From Planctomycetota bacterium (lineage in GTDB: Bacteria; Planctomycetota; Phycisphaerae; WQYP01), in contig JAJYDW010000015.1 in the NCBI GenBank assembly GCA_021790385.1, positions 1 through 61,658 of the forward strand: a DNA stretch of 61,658 bases, in the 5' to 3' direction. Within the stretch, counting starts at the first letter, position 1; the number at the start of each line of letters is the position of its first letter. A program made the position numbers and the translations under genes. Of this stretch, positions 35,101-42,552 are shown one piece after another. The notes beneath the pieces were generated by a model, which searched no databases, was not told the origin of the DNA, and saw only the letters and a program-made list of their open reading frames with translations.

Positions 35101-36570
35101 ATGAACGAATCCGTCCCGATCACTGCGGTGGTTGTAACATCGGGGGTAAGTTGCGAAGACTCTGCCTTATTGAAAGATAACGACACCGCAGAGTCGGGGG
35201 GGAAGCGGCTATATTCCGTGGGCACGTTGCGGTACACTGTTGCCGGTCTGGTCATGGTGTCTACTTGGCTGCTATGGGGAGATTTCTGCAGCACGGTCTA
35301 TGGCATCCTCTTCGGTAACTTTTTGCCGCTGTATCTGCACAATCTAAAGGCTTCGAACGGTCTGATTGCTTTTCTGGGCAGCAGCGTGGGTGGTGCGGCC
35401 AACATCCTGTTTTTGCCCAACATCAGCATGTGGACTGACCGCCACCGCAGCCGGTGGGGCCGCAGGATGCCGTTTCTTTTCTGGTCCGCGCCACTGATCG
35501 CTCTGGACTTGGTCGGCATGGGATATTCTTCACAAATAGGCGGTTGGCTGCACGGCATGGTGGTGCCATTGCATATTTTTTCCCAGACTCAGGTCGCCCT
35601 TGCTGTCATGTCGGTGCTGGTGGTGATCGCGGCGGCGCTGCAGATGGTTCTCTATAATGTCTATCAGTTTTTGTTACGCGATGTGGTGCCGCAGGAAGTG
35701 ATGCCCTGGTTTTTAACCTTGTTCCGTGTGGTTGGTGTGGTGGCTGGCTTCTTGTTTCAATGGTTTTTCTTTCGTTATATTGTGGAGCACCCCCAGATAC
35801 TCTGCGCCGGTGTGGGATTGTTGTTTCTGAGTTCTTTTTTGCTGATATGTTGGCGGGTTCGGGAGGGAAATTATCCGCCTCCGCCTCCGCGGCGCGCCGT
35901 GGGGGTGGTAAAAAACGTGCTGGTTTCCTACCGGCGCTATTTCCGGGAGTGCATGTCTGTGGGAATTTATCGCAATTATGTGTTGGTGTTCATTTTGTTT
36001 TTGGCTGGTAATGCGGCGGCTGGTACCTTCAGCACTCTTTTTGGAATCAAAACGTTGGGAATCAGCGCGGGCGAATACGGCAGGATATTGGCTTTGAGCA
36101 CGCTGGTCAGCGGGGCGGTTTACGTGTTAATGGGGTATGTTTGCAAGCATTGGCACGCGGTGGGTGCGAGCATGGCATCGCTGGCGCTGCTGGCGGCCGG
36201 GCAGGCGGCGGTGTTTTTTCTGGTGTGGAATCAGAGCGGCTGGCTCGTGTGGTCTTTAGCGATGGCGATTCCAACCGTCGGCTGGGGCCTGGCCTCCTTT
36301 GTGCTCACGATGATGCTGTTTCCTGCGGAAAATTTCGGTCAATTGTCATCAAGCTTGAATGCGATCGGCTATGGCAGCCTGTTGGTGACCGGAGTGCTCA
36401 TCGGTCGCTTTATGGACTTTTTTGGCGGCAATTATCGGATGGCCTTCGTGATTTCCCTGGCCTGCTACACCGCCGCGCTCGTACCGATGTATGCGGTTTA
36501 CCGCGGATGGAAACGCCATGGCGGGCCCGAACACTACGTGCCGCCGTTGCCGCAACCGTCCCACGGATGA
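35101..36570 (+). CDS. MFS/GPH-type sugar transporter
   Basis: 489 aa with about 12 membrane helices (for example YTVAGLVMVSTWLLW, VGLLFLSSFLLICW, YVLVFILFLAGNAAAG, LACYTAALVPMYAVYR). The cytoplasmic loop MWTDRHRSRWGRRMPFLFWS is the signature between helices 2 and 3 in glycoside-pentoside-hexuronide and sucrose-type symporters. A hydrophilic N-terminal stretch of 40 residues precedes the first helix. AAGGA is 9 bases before the ATG. As the last gene of the operon and its only transporter, it probably imports the saccharide made by the exported enzymes using an ion gradient. Confidence 0.9.
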   Translation: MNESVPITAVVVTSGVSCEDSALLKDNDTAESGGKRLYSVGTLRYTVAGLVMVSTWLLWGDFCSTVYGILFGNFLPLYLHNLKASNGLIAFLGSSVGGAANILFLPNISMWTDRHRSRWGRRMPFLFWSAPLIALDLVGMGYSSQIGGWLHGMVVPLHIFSQTQVALAVMSVLVVIAAALQMVLYNVYQFLLRDVVPQEVMPWFLTLFRVVGVVAGFLFQWFFFRYIVEHPQILCAGVGLLFLSSFLLICWRVREGNYPPPPPRRAVGVVKNVLVSYRRYFRECMSVGIYRNYVLVFILFLAGNAAAGTFSTLFGIKTLGISAGEYGRILALSTLVSGAVYVLMGYVCKHWHAVGASMASLALLAAGQAAVFFLVWNQSGWLVWSLAMAIPTVGWGLASFVLTMMLFPAENFGQLSSSLNAIGYGSLLVTGVLIGRFMDFFGGNYRMAFVISLACYTAALVPMYAVYRGWKRHGGPEHYVPPLPQPSHG

Positions 36571-36997
36571 TCGGGCACGGCGATTCGAGGCCGAGGTGAA
36601 TTAAAAACTCCTCGCGTCCACCATTCGTGGGGAAGCCGACGGCCAATAAGCTGGATCGCGGGGAAAACCGGCTACTGGTGCTCCGAGTCCTCCAATAGAT
36701 AAGAAAAAGTGTAACCGTTCACGGGGCAAAACCACAAAAATAAAGGGAAATAAGCAAATGTTAGAGGCCGTCCGAGCAAAAAACTCGCCAAAATCGGGCG
36801 TATATGTCTGAGAAGCCTCATTTTTTGGCTAATTTCGCCACTTTTGCCCGTGAACGGTTACAAAAAAGCAAATTAATTGACAGGAAAACAGCCCTGACGA
36901 ACCGTCCTCGGGATTTTTGGGCGAGCCGGCGGCACCTCGGCCGAGATCGCGCCGACGGAATCGGGATGTGGCCGGTAACGTCACTGGAGATTGCGAT
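36571..36997. other. Intergenic region between transporter and DegT-type gene
   Basis: 427 bp between the ends of two convergent genes, without a supported gene. Most of its right half is the inverted-repeat element at 36710-36862. A weak hairpin CGAGG-N13-CCTCG occurs near 36591 and could end the long carbohydrate transcript. Confidence 0.5.
36710..36862. mobile_element. MITE-like element with terminal inverted repeats
   Basis: The left end TGTAACCGTTCACGGGGCAA is mirrored at the right end by TTGCCCGTGAACGGTTACA, about 20 bp each with one base of difference. The element is 153 bp long and has no coding capacity. AAAAAG flanks both ends (36704-36709 and 36863-36868) as a possible 6-bp target duplication, although this is low-complexity sequence. 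The core GTGAACGGTTAC recurs at 57352-57363. Confidence 0.5.
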
Positions 36998-38101
36998 TTA
37001 GCTAAAAAACGCCAGAATTGTATCGGCAACGTAGTGAATTTGCGTTGCGGTTAATTCTGGATAAATGGGCAGTGCCAGCGATTGGTCCGCGGCCGCTTCG
37101 GAATGGGGAAAATCACCACGGCGGTAACCCAAGGATTTGAAGCATGGTTGTTCATGCAGGCTTAACGGGTAGTAGATTTCCGTACTGACCCCATGGGTGG
37201 CCAAATGGGCTTTCAATTGGTCGCGACGGGGTGATCGTATCACGAATTGATTGAAAATGGTCTGGTTGGCCGGACTGGTATATGGGCAGGTAACGCCATC
37301 ACAACCAGCCAGCCGCTGGAGATATAAATCGGCATTAGCGCGGCGGCGGGCAGACCACTCTTCCAGATGTTTTAATTTCACTAAAAGGTAAGCAGCTTGG
37401 AGGGTATCGAGGCGAAAATTTCCGCCAATCCATTGGTAGTGGTATTTGGGTTCCATGCCATGGTTTCGCAGAATAGCCAGTCGATGGGCCAGGGCGTCAT
37501 CGGACGTAACCATCATGCCGCCGTCGCCGGCACCGCCTAAATTTTTGGTTGGGAAAAAGCTTAAGGCCCCCACGGTACCGATGGAACCGGAAGGTCTGCC
37601 ATTATATTTGGCCCCGATGGACTGGGCCGCATCTTCAATGACGGCCAAGCCGTGGCGGGCCGCAATGGCCATGATGGGGTCCATATCAGCCATCTGGCCA
37701 AACAGATGCACCGGCATAATGGCCCTGGTGCGTGAGGTTACTGCCGCAGAGATACGCTCGGGATCGATATTCAATGTTCTGAGTTCAATATCGACAAACA
37801 CCGGCTTGGCACCGGCTCTCATGATGGAACCCGCCGTGGCAAAAAAGGTGTAGGGGGTGGTAATCACCTCCGCACCCGGGCCGATATCCAGGCCCATAAG
37901 AGCGCACAATAAGGCGTCTGTTCCGCTGCTGACCCCCACACCATGGGCACAGCCACAATAGGCAGCCACAGCCGCTTCAAGCTGGCCCACCGCCGGTCCG
38001 CCGATGAGTTGCTGGCTTTCCAGAACGGCCTCAATGGCCGGCAAAATTTCATTGCGTAACGCGGCGTATTGCGGCTTAAGGTCCAGCAGTGGTACTTTCA
38101 T
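36998..38101 (-). CDS. DegT/DnrJ/EryC1-family sugar aminotransferase
   Basis: 367 aa from the ATG that gives MKVPLLDLKPQY, the usual start of the family. PLP-dependent enzymes of this group transfer an amino group to keto-sugar nucleotides for surface polysaccharide. Visible motifs: GVSSGTDALLCAL, PVHLFGQMADMD, VIEDAAQSIGAKYNG (Asp for the pyridine ring), FFPTKNLGGAGDGG (Schiff-base Lys), and the C-terminal QPCFKSLGYRRGDFPHSE. A longer start at 38179 lies 10 bases from a TATAAT and is possible as a leaderless start, adding 26 residues without family similarity. It follows an aldo/keto reductase gene on the same strand. Confidence 0.92.
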   Translation of the reverse strand: MKVPLLDLKPQYAALRNEILPAIEAVLESQQLIGGPAVGQLEAAVAAYCGCAHGVGVSSGTDALLCALMGLDIGPGAEVITTPYTFFATAGSIMRAGAKPVFVDIELRTLNIDPERISAAVTSRTRAIMPVHLFGQMADMDPIMAIAARHGLAVIEDAAQSIGAKYNGRPSGSIGTVGALSFFPTKNLGGAGDGGMMVTSDDALAHRLAILRNHGMEPKYHYQWIGGNFRLDTLQAAYLLVKLKHLEEWSARRRANADLYLQRLAGCDGVTCPYTSPANQTIFNQFVIRSPRRDQLKAHLATHGVSTEIYYPLSLHEQPCFKSLGYRRGDFPHSEAAADQSLALPIYPELTATQIHYVADTILAFFS

Positions 38102-38189
38102 GGCAACGGACGACGCGATGGTTTTATCAGGCATATTCACACATTGGCTTTCCTGGCCGCTGTCGGCCATTTTTTTCATAGACGGAACT

Positions 38190-38195
38190 ATTATA
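38190..38195 (-). promoter_or_regulatory. Candidate -10 element (TATAAT) before the DegT-type gene
   Basis: Perfect TATAAT on the minus strand, 10 bases upstream of the ATG at 38179. The matching -35 is weak (TGCTTG at about 16 bp). It would give an mRNA beginning almost at that ATG. Confidence 0.35.
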
Positions 38196-38200
38196 TGCGT

Positions 38201-39184
38201 TTATGCAAAACCAAGCACGGGATGGGGCTGATATGGTTTGGCCAGGGTTGCAATTTCCTCCGGGGAAACAGAAAGTTCCACCGCCGCTACGGCCTCTTCA
38301 AGATGTCGCATGGTGGAAGCCCCGATGATCGGAGCGGTAACGCCCGGCTGGGCCAACAACCATGCCAGGGCTATCTGGGCGTTGGATACGTTGCGGGCGC
38401 GGGCAATTTGGGTAAGGGCATCTACCACGGCAAAATCTGTTTCCTGGTAATAAAGCATGTGGGCGAAATCATCGGTCTTAGCGCGAATGGTTTCGCCCTT
38501 GTCACGGAGATTTCGGTTGCCGGCTAAAAATCCGCGGGCCAGCGGGCTCCAGGGGATGACCGCAATGCCTTCCTGCCGGCACAGCGGCATCATTTCCCGT
38601 TCTTCCTCGCGGTAAATGAGATTGTAGTGGTTCTGCATCGATACGAAACGATTTTTCCCCAGGCGGTCGGCAGTGTAAAGATATTGGCCGAACTGCCATG
38701 CAGCCATGGAAGAAGCTCCCAGGTAGAGCACCTTTCCCGCATGCACCAGATCATTCAAAGCATCGACGGTTTCCTCGATGGGTGTGGAGGAATCAAAACG
38801 ATGGATCTGGTAGAGATCAACATAATCCATATTCAGACGGCGCAAGCTGTTATCAATGGCATGGTGAATATGCTTGCGTGAGAGGCCGCGCTGATTGGGC
38901 GAAGCCCCCATCGGCCCATGGAGTTTGGTGGCGATGACCAATTCTTCCCGGGATCGGCCGGACTGTTTCACGGCGCGGCCGAGAATTTCCTCGCTCACGC
39001 CCAGCGAATAAACATCGGCGGTATCGAAAAAATTGATACCTGCATCCACGGCCTTGGCGATCAATGGTAACCCCTGGGATTCTTCCAAGACCCAGGGCCT
39101 CCACTCTTTGCTGCCGTAAGTCATCATACCCAGGCAAATGCGCGAAACTTTCAGGCCGGTATGGCCAAGATTAACATACTGCAT
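38201..39184 (-). CDS. Aldo/keto reductase, second copy
   Basis: 327 aa. NAD(P)H-dependent AKR with the tetrad in NFFDTADVYSLGVSEEILG (Asp, Tyr), IATKLHGP (Lys) and YQIHRFD (His). The cofactor end reads PIIGASTMRHLEEA. It resembles the YajO/PdxI-like branch. GGAG is 8 bases before the ATG. It differs clearly from the first reductase (11530-12543) and is not a recent duplicate. It lies 21 bp before the longest possible start of the DegT-type gene, so cotranscription is possible. Confidence 0.93.
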   Translation of the reverse strand: MQYVNLGHTGLKVSRICLGMMTYGSKEWRPWVLEESQGLPLIAKAVDAGINFFDTADVYSLGVSEEILGRAVKQSGRSREELVIATKLHGPMGASPNQRGLSRKHIHHAIDNSLRRLNMDYVDLYQIHRFDSSTPIEETVDALNDLVHAGKVLYLGASSMAAWQFGQYLYTADRLGKNRFVSMQNHYNLIYREEEREMMPLCRQEGIAVIPWSPLARGFLAGNRNLRDKGETIRAKTDDFAHMLYYQETDFAVVDALTQIARARNVSNAQIALAWLLAQPGVTAPIIGASTMRHLEEAVAAVELSVSPEEIATLAKPYQPHPVLGFA

Positions 39185-39500
39185 CTGTGCTGCTCCAAAA
39201 GACTATAGGTCGGATGGGCCATCTTGCCGGGGGCCGCAACCTCAGTACCTGCATTCATTGTATGAGTGTTGTATCATCTTGTCCTGCGATCCTGGGACTT
39301 TTGTAAATTCTGCGCAGGCGAAACCCGCCGTGACGAATGATACGCCAAGGTGACGGCTACCGTGGCTTGGCCATACCGTCGGCTCCCGCATAGCACCGCA
39401 CATCCACGCTCGTCGGGATAAGGCCCGCGAGTTCCACGGGGGCGAACAGGCGGATGCGGCTTGAAATGCGCCACAGTTCTGGCCAGATCAGCGCCCAGAG
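39185..39500. other. Intergenic region, no supported gene
   Basis: 316 bp between two minus-strand genes. Open frames overlap here but have no ribosome-binding site and no recognisable motif. It may hold the remains of a gene that once followed the DUF6788-like gene. Confidence 0.4.
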
Positions 39501-39809
39501 CTAATCCCTGCCGGCACGCCGCTTCTGGGCCGTCAGGTGGGTTTGGATCAAGGCCAACTGCAATGCGCTGATCTGGCTGGTGAGTTGTCTTAGTCTTTTG
39601 TGTTCTCGTATCGATGCGGCAACCTCCTCCGTAAGGTCCTTGGGAACATAGATCGTCCGTGTCTTGCCCTGCACTTTGAGTGTCACATGCGATCCCCCTG
39701 CGGCATTGTGCCCCAAAGACGCGGCCAGAGGCGGGCACCGGGGCACCAAATGCTTGACGCGAGCATCGCGCAGGCGACGGATCAGGGTGGGGTGTTTGGG
39801 AATGCGCAT
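39501..39809 (-). CDS. Small DUF6788-like protein
   Basis: 102 aa, basic. The middle (GGSHVTLKVQGKTRTIYVP, KDLTEEVAASIREHKRLRQL) follows the pattern of the DUF6788 group, small proteins with a beta hairpin and a C-terminal helix usually found just ahead of transposase genes. Here no transposase follows, so this is probably an orphan left by an element. AAGGAGG lies 5 bases before the ATG, the best ribosome-binding site in the area. The paired palindromes immediately upstream suggest controlled expression. Confidence 0.65.
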   Translation of the reverse strand: MRIPKHPTLIRRLRDARVKHLVPRCPPLAASLGHNAAGGSHVTLKVQGKTRTIYVPKDLTEEVAASIREHKRLRQLTSQISALQLALIQTHLTAQKRRAGRD

Positions 39810-39819
39810 AACGGCCTCC

Positions 39820-39841
39820 TTAGTACTAAGTATATATACTT
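39820..39841 (-). promoter_or_regulatory. Adjacent palindromes upstream of the DUF6788-like gene
   Basis: TTAGTACTAA (39820-39829) and AAGTATATATACTT (39828-39841) are both perfect palindromes sharing two bases. They end a few bases from the ribosome-binding site. The TATATA in the second could also serve as a -10. The rest of the 310-bp gap up to the HAF-repeat gene at 40120 shows nothing else. Confidence 0.4.
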
Positions 39842-40119
39842 ATCATAAAACCGGCAAAAAGCAAGCGGTGCGAGAAAAAAATATAACCAAATATCCCCTG
39901 CCCCTTGTCGCCCTGTCATTTCGGCAGGCGGGCCGGGCTACTGGACCGGCCCTAAGGTGCGAAGAAAAAGTGATTCGTCACGGCTGACACTCTTTGGGTT
40001 CGCTGCGGCTGGAGGGACGCAGCCGGCAACGCGGCGCGTTCAATGCCGTTGGCGGCGGGGAAGCCAGCCCTGCAAAAAATGGTACCTGACCCGGTTCTAC
40101 GCCCGGGCGGGGTGCAAAA

Positions 40120-41250
40120 TCAGGCCACGCGCCTCCGCAGCAGCAACCCCAAGCCGCCGATGCCTAGCACGGCCAGCGTTGTGGGTTCGGGGGTGGCGGT
40201 TGTCGGCGTAAGCAGGAAGGCCTCGGGCTGTCCCTGGGCATTGAAACCGGTGCCAACAATGTCACCAAGATTGTTTATCGCGCTGACGCCGGTTAGCGAA
40301 AATCCGGTGGGCAAATTGGTGATCAAACTATTGAGGTCAGTCATCGCTCCGCCGGTGTAGATAAAGGCATTGCTGATGCCGGCGGCATTTGTCGAGCTGC
40401 CAACGATGACGCCAAAGTCGTTAATGCCACTCGCCAAACTGGAGGTACCGCCGAGCGTTCCCAAACCCACCATTCCGCCTGCGGTGGTGTAGCTGAAGGC
40501 CTCGGTGAGACCGCCGGCAGTATATGTTGTAACAACATACCCCACCACCTCGCCGGAATTGTTAATACCGTTGGCGAAGCTACCTGATGATCCCGGAAGG
40601 GTGCCTAAATTGACCATCCCACCCGCGGCGGTGTAGCTGAAGGCCGCGTTGAGACCGCCAACAGTATTTGTACCAACGCCCCCCACCACCTCTCCGGAGT
40701 TGTTAATACCCTTGGCGAAGCTCATTGATGATCCCGGAAGGGTGCCTAAATCGACCATTCCGCCTGCGGTGGTGTAGCTGAAGGCGCTATTTATCCCGCC
40801 AAGGGCCCAGCCCACCACCTCGCCGGAACTGTTAACGCCTGTGACCTCGTAGCTGCCTGTCCCGCCCAGGGTCCCCAGATTCACCATCCCACCAGCGGTG
40901 GTATAGATGAAAGCGCCCGTCCCAGAACTGCCCACCACCTCGCCGGAACTGTTAACGCCTGTGGCAAAATAGCTGCCTGTCCCGCCCAGGGTCCCCAGAT
41001 TGGTCATCGTGCCGCCGGAATAGCTATAGGCACGGTCGGAGTTGGGAGTATTTCTCGCATAGCCAACGATGGTGCCCGCATCGTTGATGGCGGTAGCGTA
41101 GCTGGACGATCCGCCCAGTGTGTCTGAAATCCCGGTGAAGGTATAGGTGGTGGCAGCCGACGCCGCGGGCACACAGGAAAAACCAGCCAGCATCCCGCTG
41201 CCGGTCACCGCCACAAGCGCCAACGACGATTTCACAATGATATTTTTCAT
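40120..41250 (-). CDS. HAF-repeat PEP-CTERM protein, copy 2
   Basis: 376 aa. Signal peptide (SSLALVAVTGSGMLAGFSC, then AASA). Seven or so repeats of about 40-45 residues follow the HAF pattern: AFSYTTAGGMVDLGTLPG, then INNSGEVVG. HAF repeats are expected to form a beta-propeller-like extracellular domain. The C-terminus ATPEPTTLAVLGIGGLGLLL plus RRRVA is a PEP-CTERM tail for exosortase processing. Start at 41250 with GGAG 10 bases upstream. It is a tandem duplicate of the gene at 41336-42469, offset by 1,219 bp, and lacks a perfect terminator hairpin after its stop. Confidence 0.92.
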   Translation of the reverse strand: MKNIIVKSSLALVAVTGSGMLAGFSCVPAASAATTYTFTGISDTLGGSSSYATAINDAGTIVGYARNTPNSDRAYSYSGGTMTNLGTLGGTGSYFATGVNSSGEVVGSSGTGAFIYTTAGGMVNLGTLGGTGSYEVTGVNSSGEVVGWALGGINSAFSYTTAGGMVDLGTLPGSSMSFAKGINNSGEVVGGVGTNTVGGLNAAFSYTAAGGMVNLGTLPGSSGSFANGINNSGEVVGYVVTTYTAGGLTEAFSYTTAGGMVGLGTLGGTSSLASGINDFGVIVGSSTNAAGISNAFIYTGGAMTDLNSLITNLPTGFSLTGVSAINNLGDIVGTGFNAQGQPEAFLLTPTTATPEPTTLAVLGIGGLGLLLRRRVA

Positions 41251-41300
41251 CTGAAGGATACTCCTAAAAAAAGGGTGGGTAAATAAGCTCTCTGGAAAAG

Positions 41301-41328
41301 CCCCGCCCGGCCATGCGCCCGGGCGGGG
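41301..41328 (-). terminator. Rho-independent terminator of HAF copy 1
   Basis: Perfect 10-bp stem CCCCGCCCGG/CCGGGCGGGG with an 8-base loop, followed on the minus strand by CTTTTCC. It lies 8 bases after the stop codon at 41336. The short T-run suggests partial read-through into copy 2. Confidence 0.75.
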
Positions 41329-41335
41329 TGCAAAA

Positions 41336-42469
41336 TCAGACCGCGCGCCGCTTACGCAGCAGCAACCCCAGGCCGCCGATGGCCAGCAAGGCCAATGTTG
41401 TCGGCTCGGGGGTCGCCGTTGTCGGCGTAAGCAGGAAGCCCTCTTTTTGTCCCGCGGCATTGGTACCGGTGCCAACAATGTCACCAAGATTGTTTATCGC
41501 GCTGACGCCGGTTAGCGAAAATCCGGTGGGCAAATTGGTGATTAAACTATTGAGGTCAGTCATCGCTCCGCCGGTGTAGATAAAGGCATTGGCGATGCCA
41601 GCGGCATTTTTCGAGCTGCCAACGATGACGCCAAAGTCGTTGATGGCAGCCGCGGAACTATATATACCGCCGAGCGTTCCCAAGCCCACCATTCCGCCCG
41701 CGGTGGTGTAGCTGAAGGCCTCGTAGGGACCAGTATATGTAAAAACACCCCCCACCACCTCGCCGGAACTGTTAATACCGAAGGCGCCGCTACCTGATGT
41801 TCCCGCAAGGGTCCCTAAATTGACCATCCCACCCGCGGCGGTGTAGCTGAAGGCGCGAATGTCCGCCCCGGATGTGGTAGCGTATCCCACCACATCGCCG
41901 GAATTATTGATATGAAAGGCAACACTGCTTGTCCCACCAAGCGTTCCCAAATCGACCATTCCGCCTGCGGTGGTGTAGCTGAAGGCGTGACCTGTCCCGC
42001 CAATGGTCTGGCCCACCACCTCGCCGGAACTGTTAACGCCTTCGGCAAAGTAGCTGCCTGTCCCGCCCAGGGTTCCCAGATCAACCATCCCACCCGTGGT
42101 GGTATAGCTGAAAGCGTGCACGATACCGCCGGATGGCGTCATACTAAAGCCCACCACCTCACCGGAATTGTTAATGCCATAGGCACCGCTGCTTATCCCG
42201 CCAGGCAGCATGCCCAAGTTGGTCATCGTGCCGCCGGAATAGCTATAGGCACGGTCGGATCCGGCAGCATTTCTCGCATAGCCAACGATGGTGCCCGAAT
42301 CGTTGATGTCCATAGCGTAGCTGGACGATCCGCCCAGTGTGTCTGAAATCCCGGTGAAGGTATAGGTGGTGGCAGCCGATGCTGCGGGCGCACAAGAAAA
42401 ACCAGCCAGCATCCCGCTACCGGTCACCGCCACAAGCACCAACGACGATTTCACAAGCGTAATTTTCAT
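41336..42469 (-). CDS. HAF-repeat PEP-CTERM protein, copy 1
   Basis: 377 aa with the same plan as its downstream duplicate: signal peptide (SSLVLVAVTGSGMLAGFSC), repeated HAF units (AFSYTTTGGMVDLGTLGG, then GVNSSGEVVG) and PEP-CTERM tail (TPEPTTLALLAIGGLGLLLR followed by KRRAV). The first 100 and last 75 codons are almost identical between copies, while the central repeats differ in number and spacer content. That is consistent with repeat slippage after duplication. Start at 42469. Located at the cell surface by its signals; binding partner unknown. Confidence 0.92.
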   Translation of the reverse strand: MKITLVKSSLVLVAVTGSGMLAGFSCAPAASAATTYTFTGISDTLGGSSSYAMDINDSGTIVGYARNAAGSDRAYSYSGGTMTNLGMLPGGISSGAYGINNSGEVVGFSMTPSGGIVHAFSYTTTGGMVDLGTLGGTGSYFAEGVNSSGEVVGQTIGGTGHAFSYTTAGGMVDLGTLGGTSSVAFHINNSGDVVGYATTSGADIRAFSYTAAGGMVNLGTLAGTSGSGAFGINSSGEVVGGVFTYTGPYEAFSYTTAGGMVGLGTLGGIYSSAAAINDFGVIVGSSKNAAGIANAFIYTGGAMTDLNSLITNLPTGFSLTGVSAINNLGDIVGTGTNAAGQKEGFLLTPTTATPEPTTLALLAIGGLGLLLRKRRAV

Positions 42470-42517
42470 TTTGGGTACTCCTAAAAAAAGGGTGGGTAAA
42501 TAACCTCTCTGGAAAAA

Positions 42518-42545
42518 CCCCGCCCGGCCATACGCCCGGGCGGGG
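42518..42545 (-). terminator. Rho-independent terminator of the giant PEP-CTERM gene
   Basis: The same perfect CCCCGCCCGG/CCGGGCGGGG stem with 8-base loop as at 41301-41328, followed by TTTTTCC on the minus strand, 7 bases after the stop at 42553. Confidence 0.78.
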
Positions 42546-42552
42546 TGCAAAA

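Noticed and set aside
36804..37001. 65-codon frame in and next to the MITE-like element
   Set aside because: Covers the inverted repeat and low-complexity sequence; no start signal.
39274..39738. 154-codon minus-strand frame overlapping the DUF6788-like gene
   Set aside because: Different frame of a better-supported gene, Arg/Pro/Gly-rich, no ribosome-binding site. A transposase remnant was considered but no motif was found.
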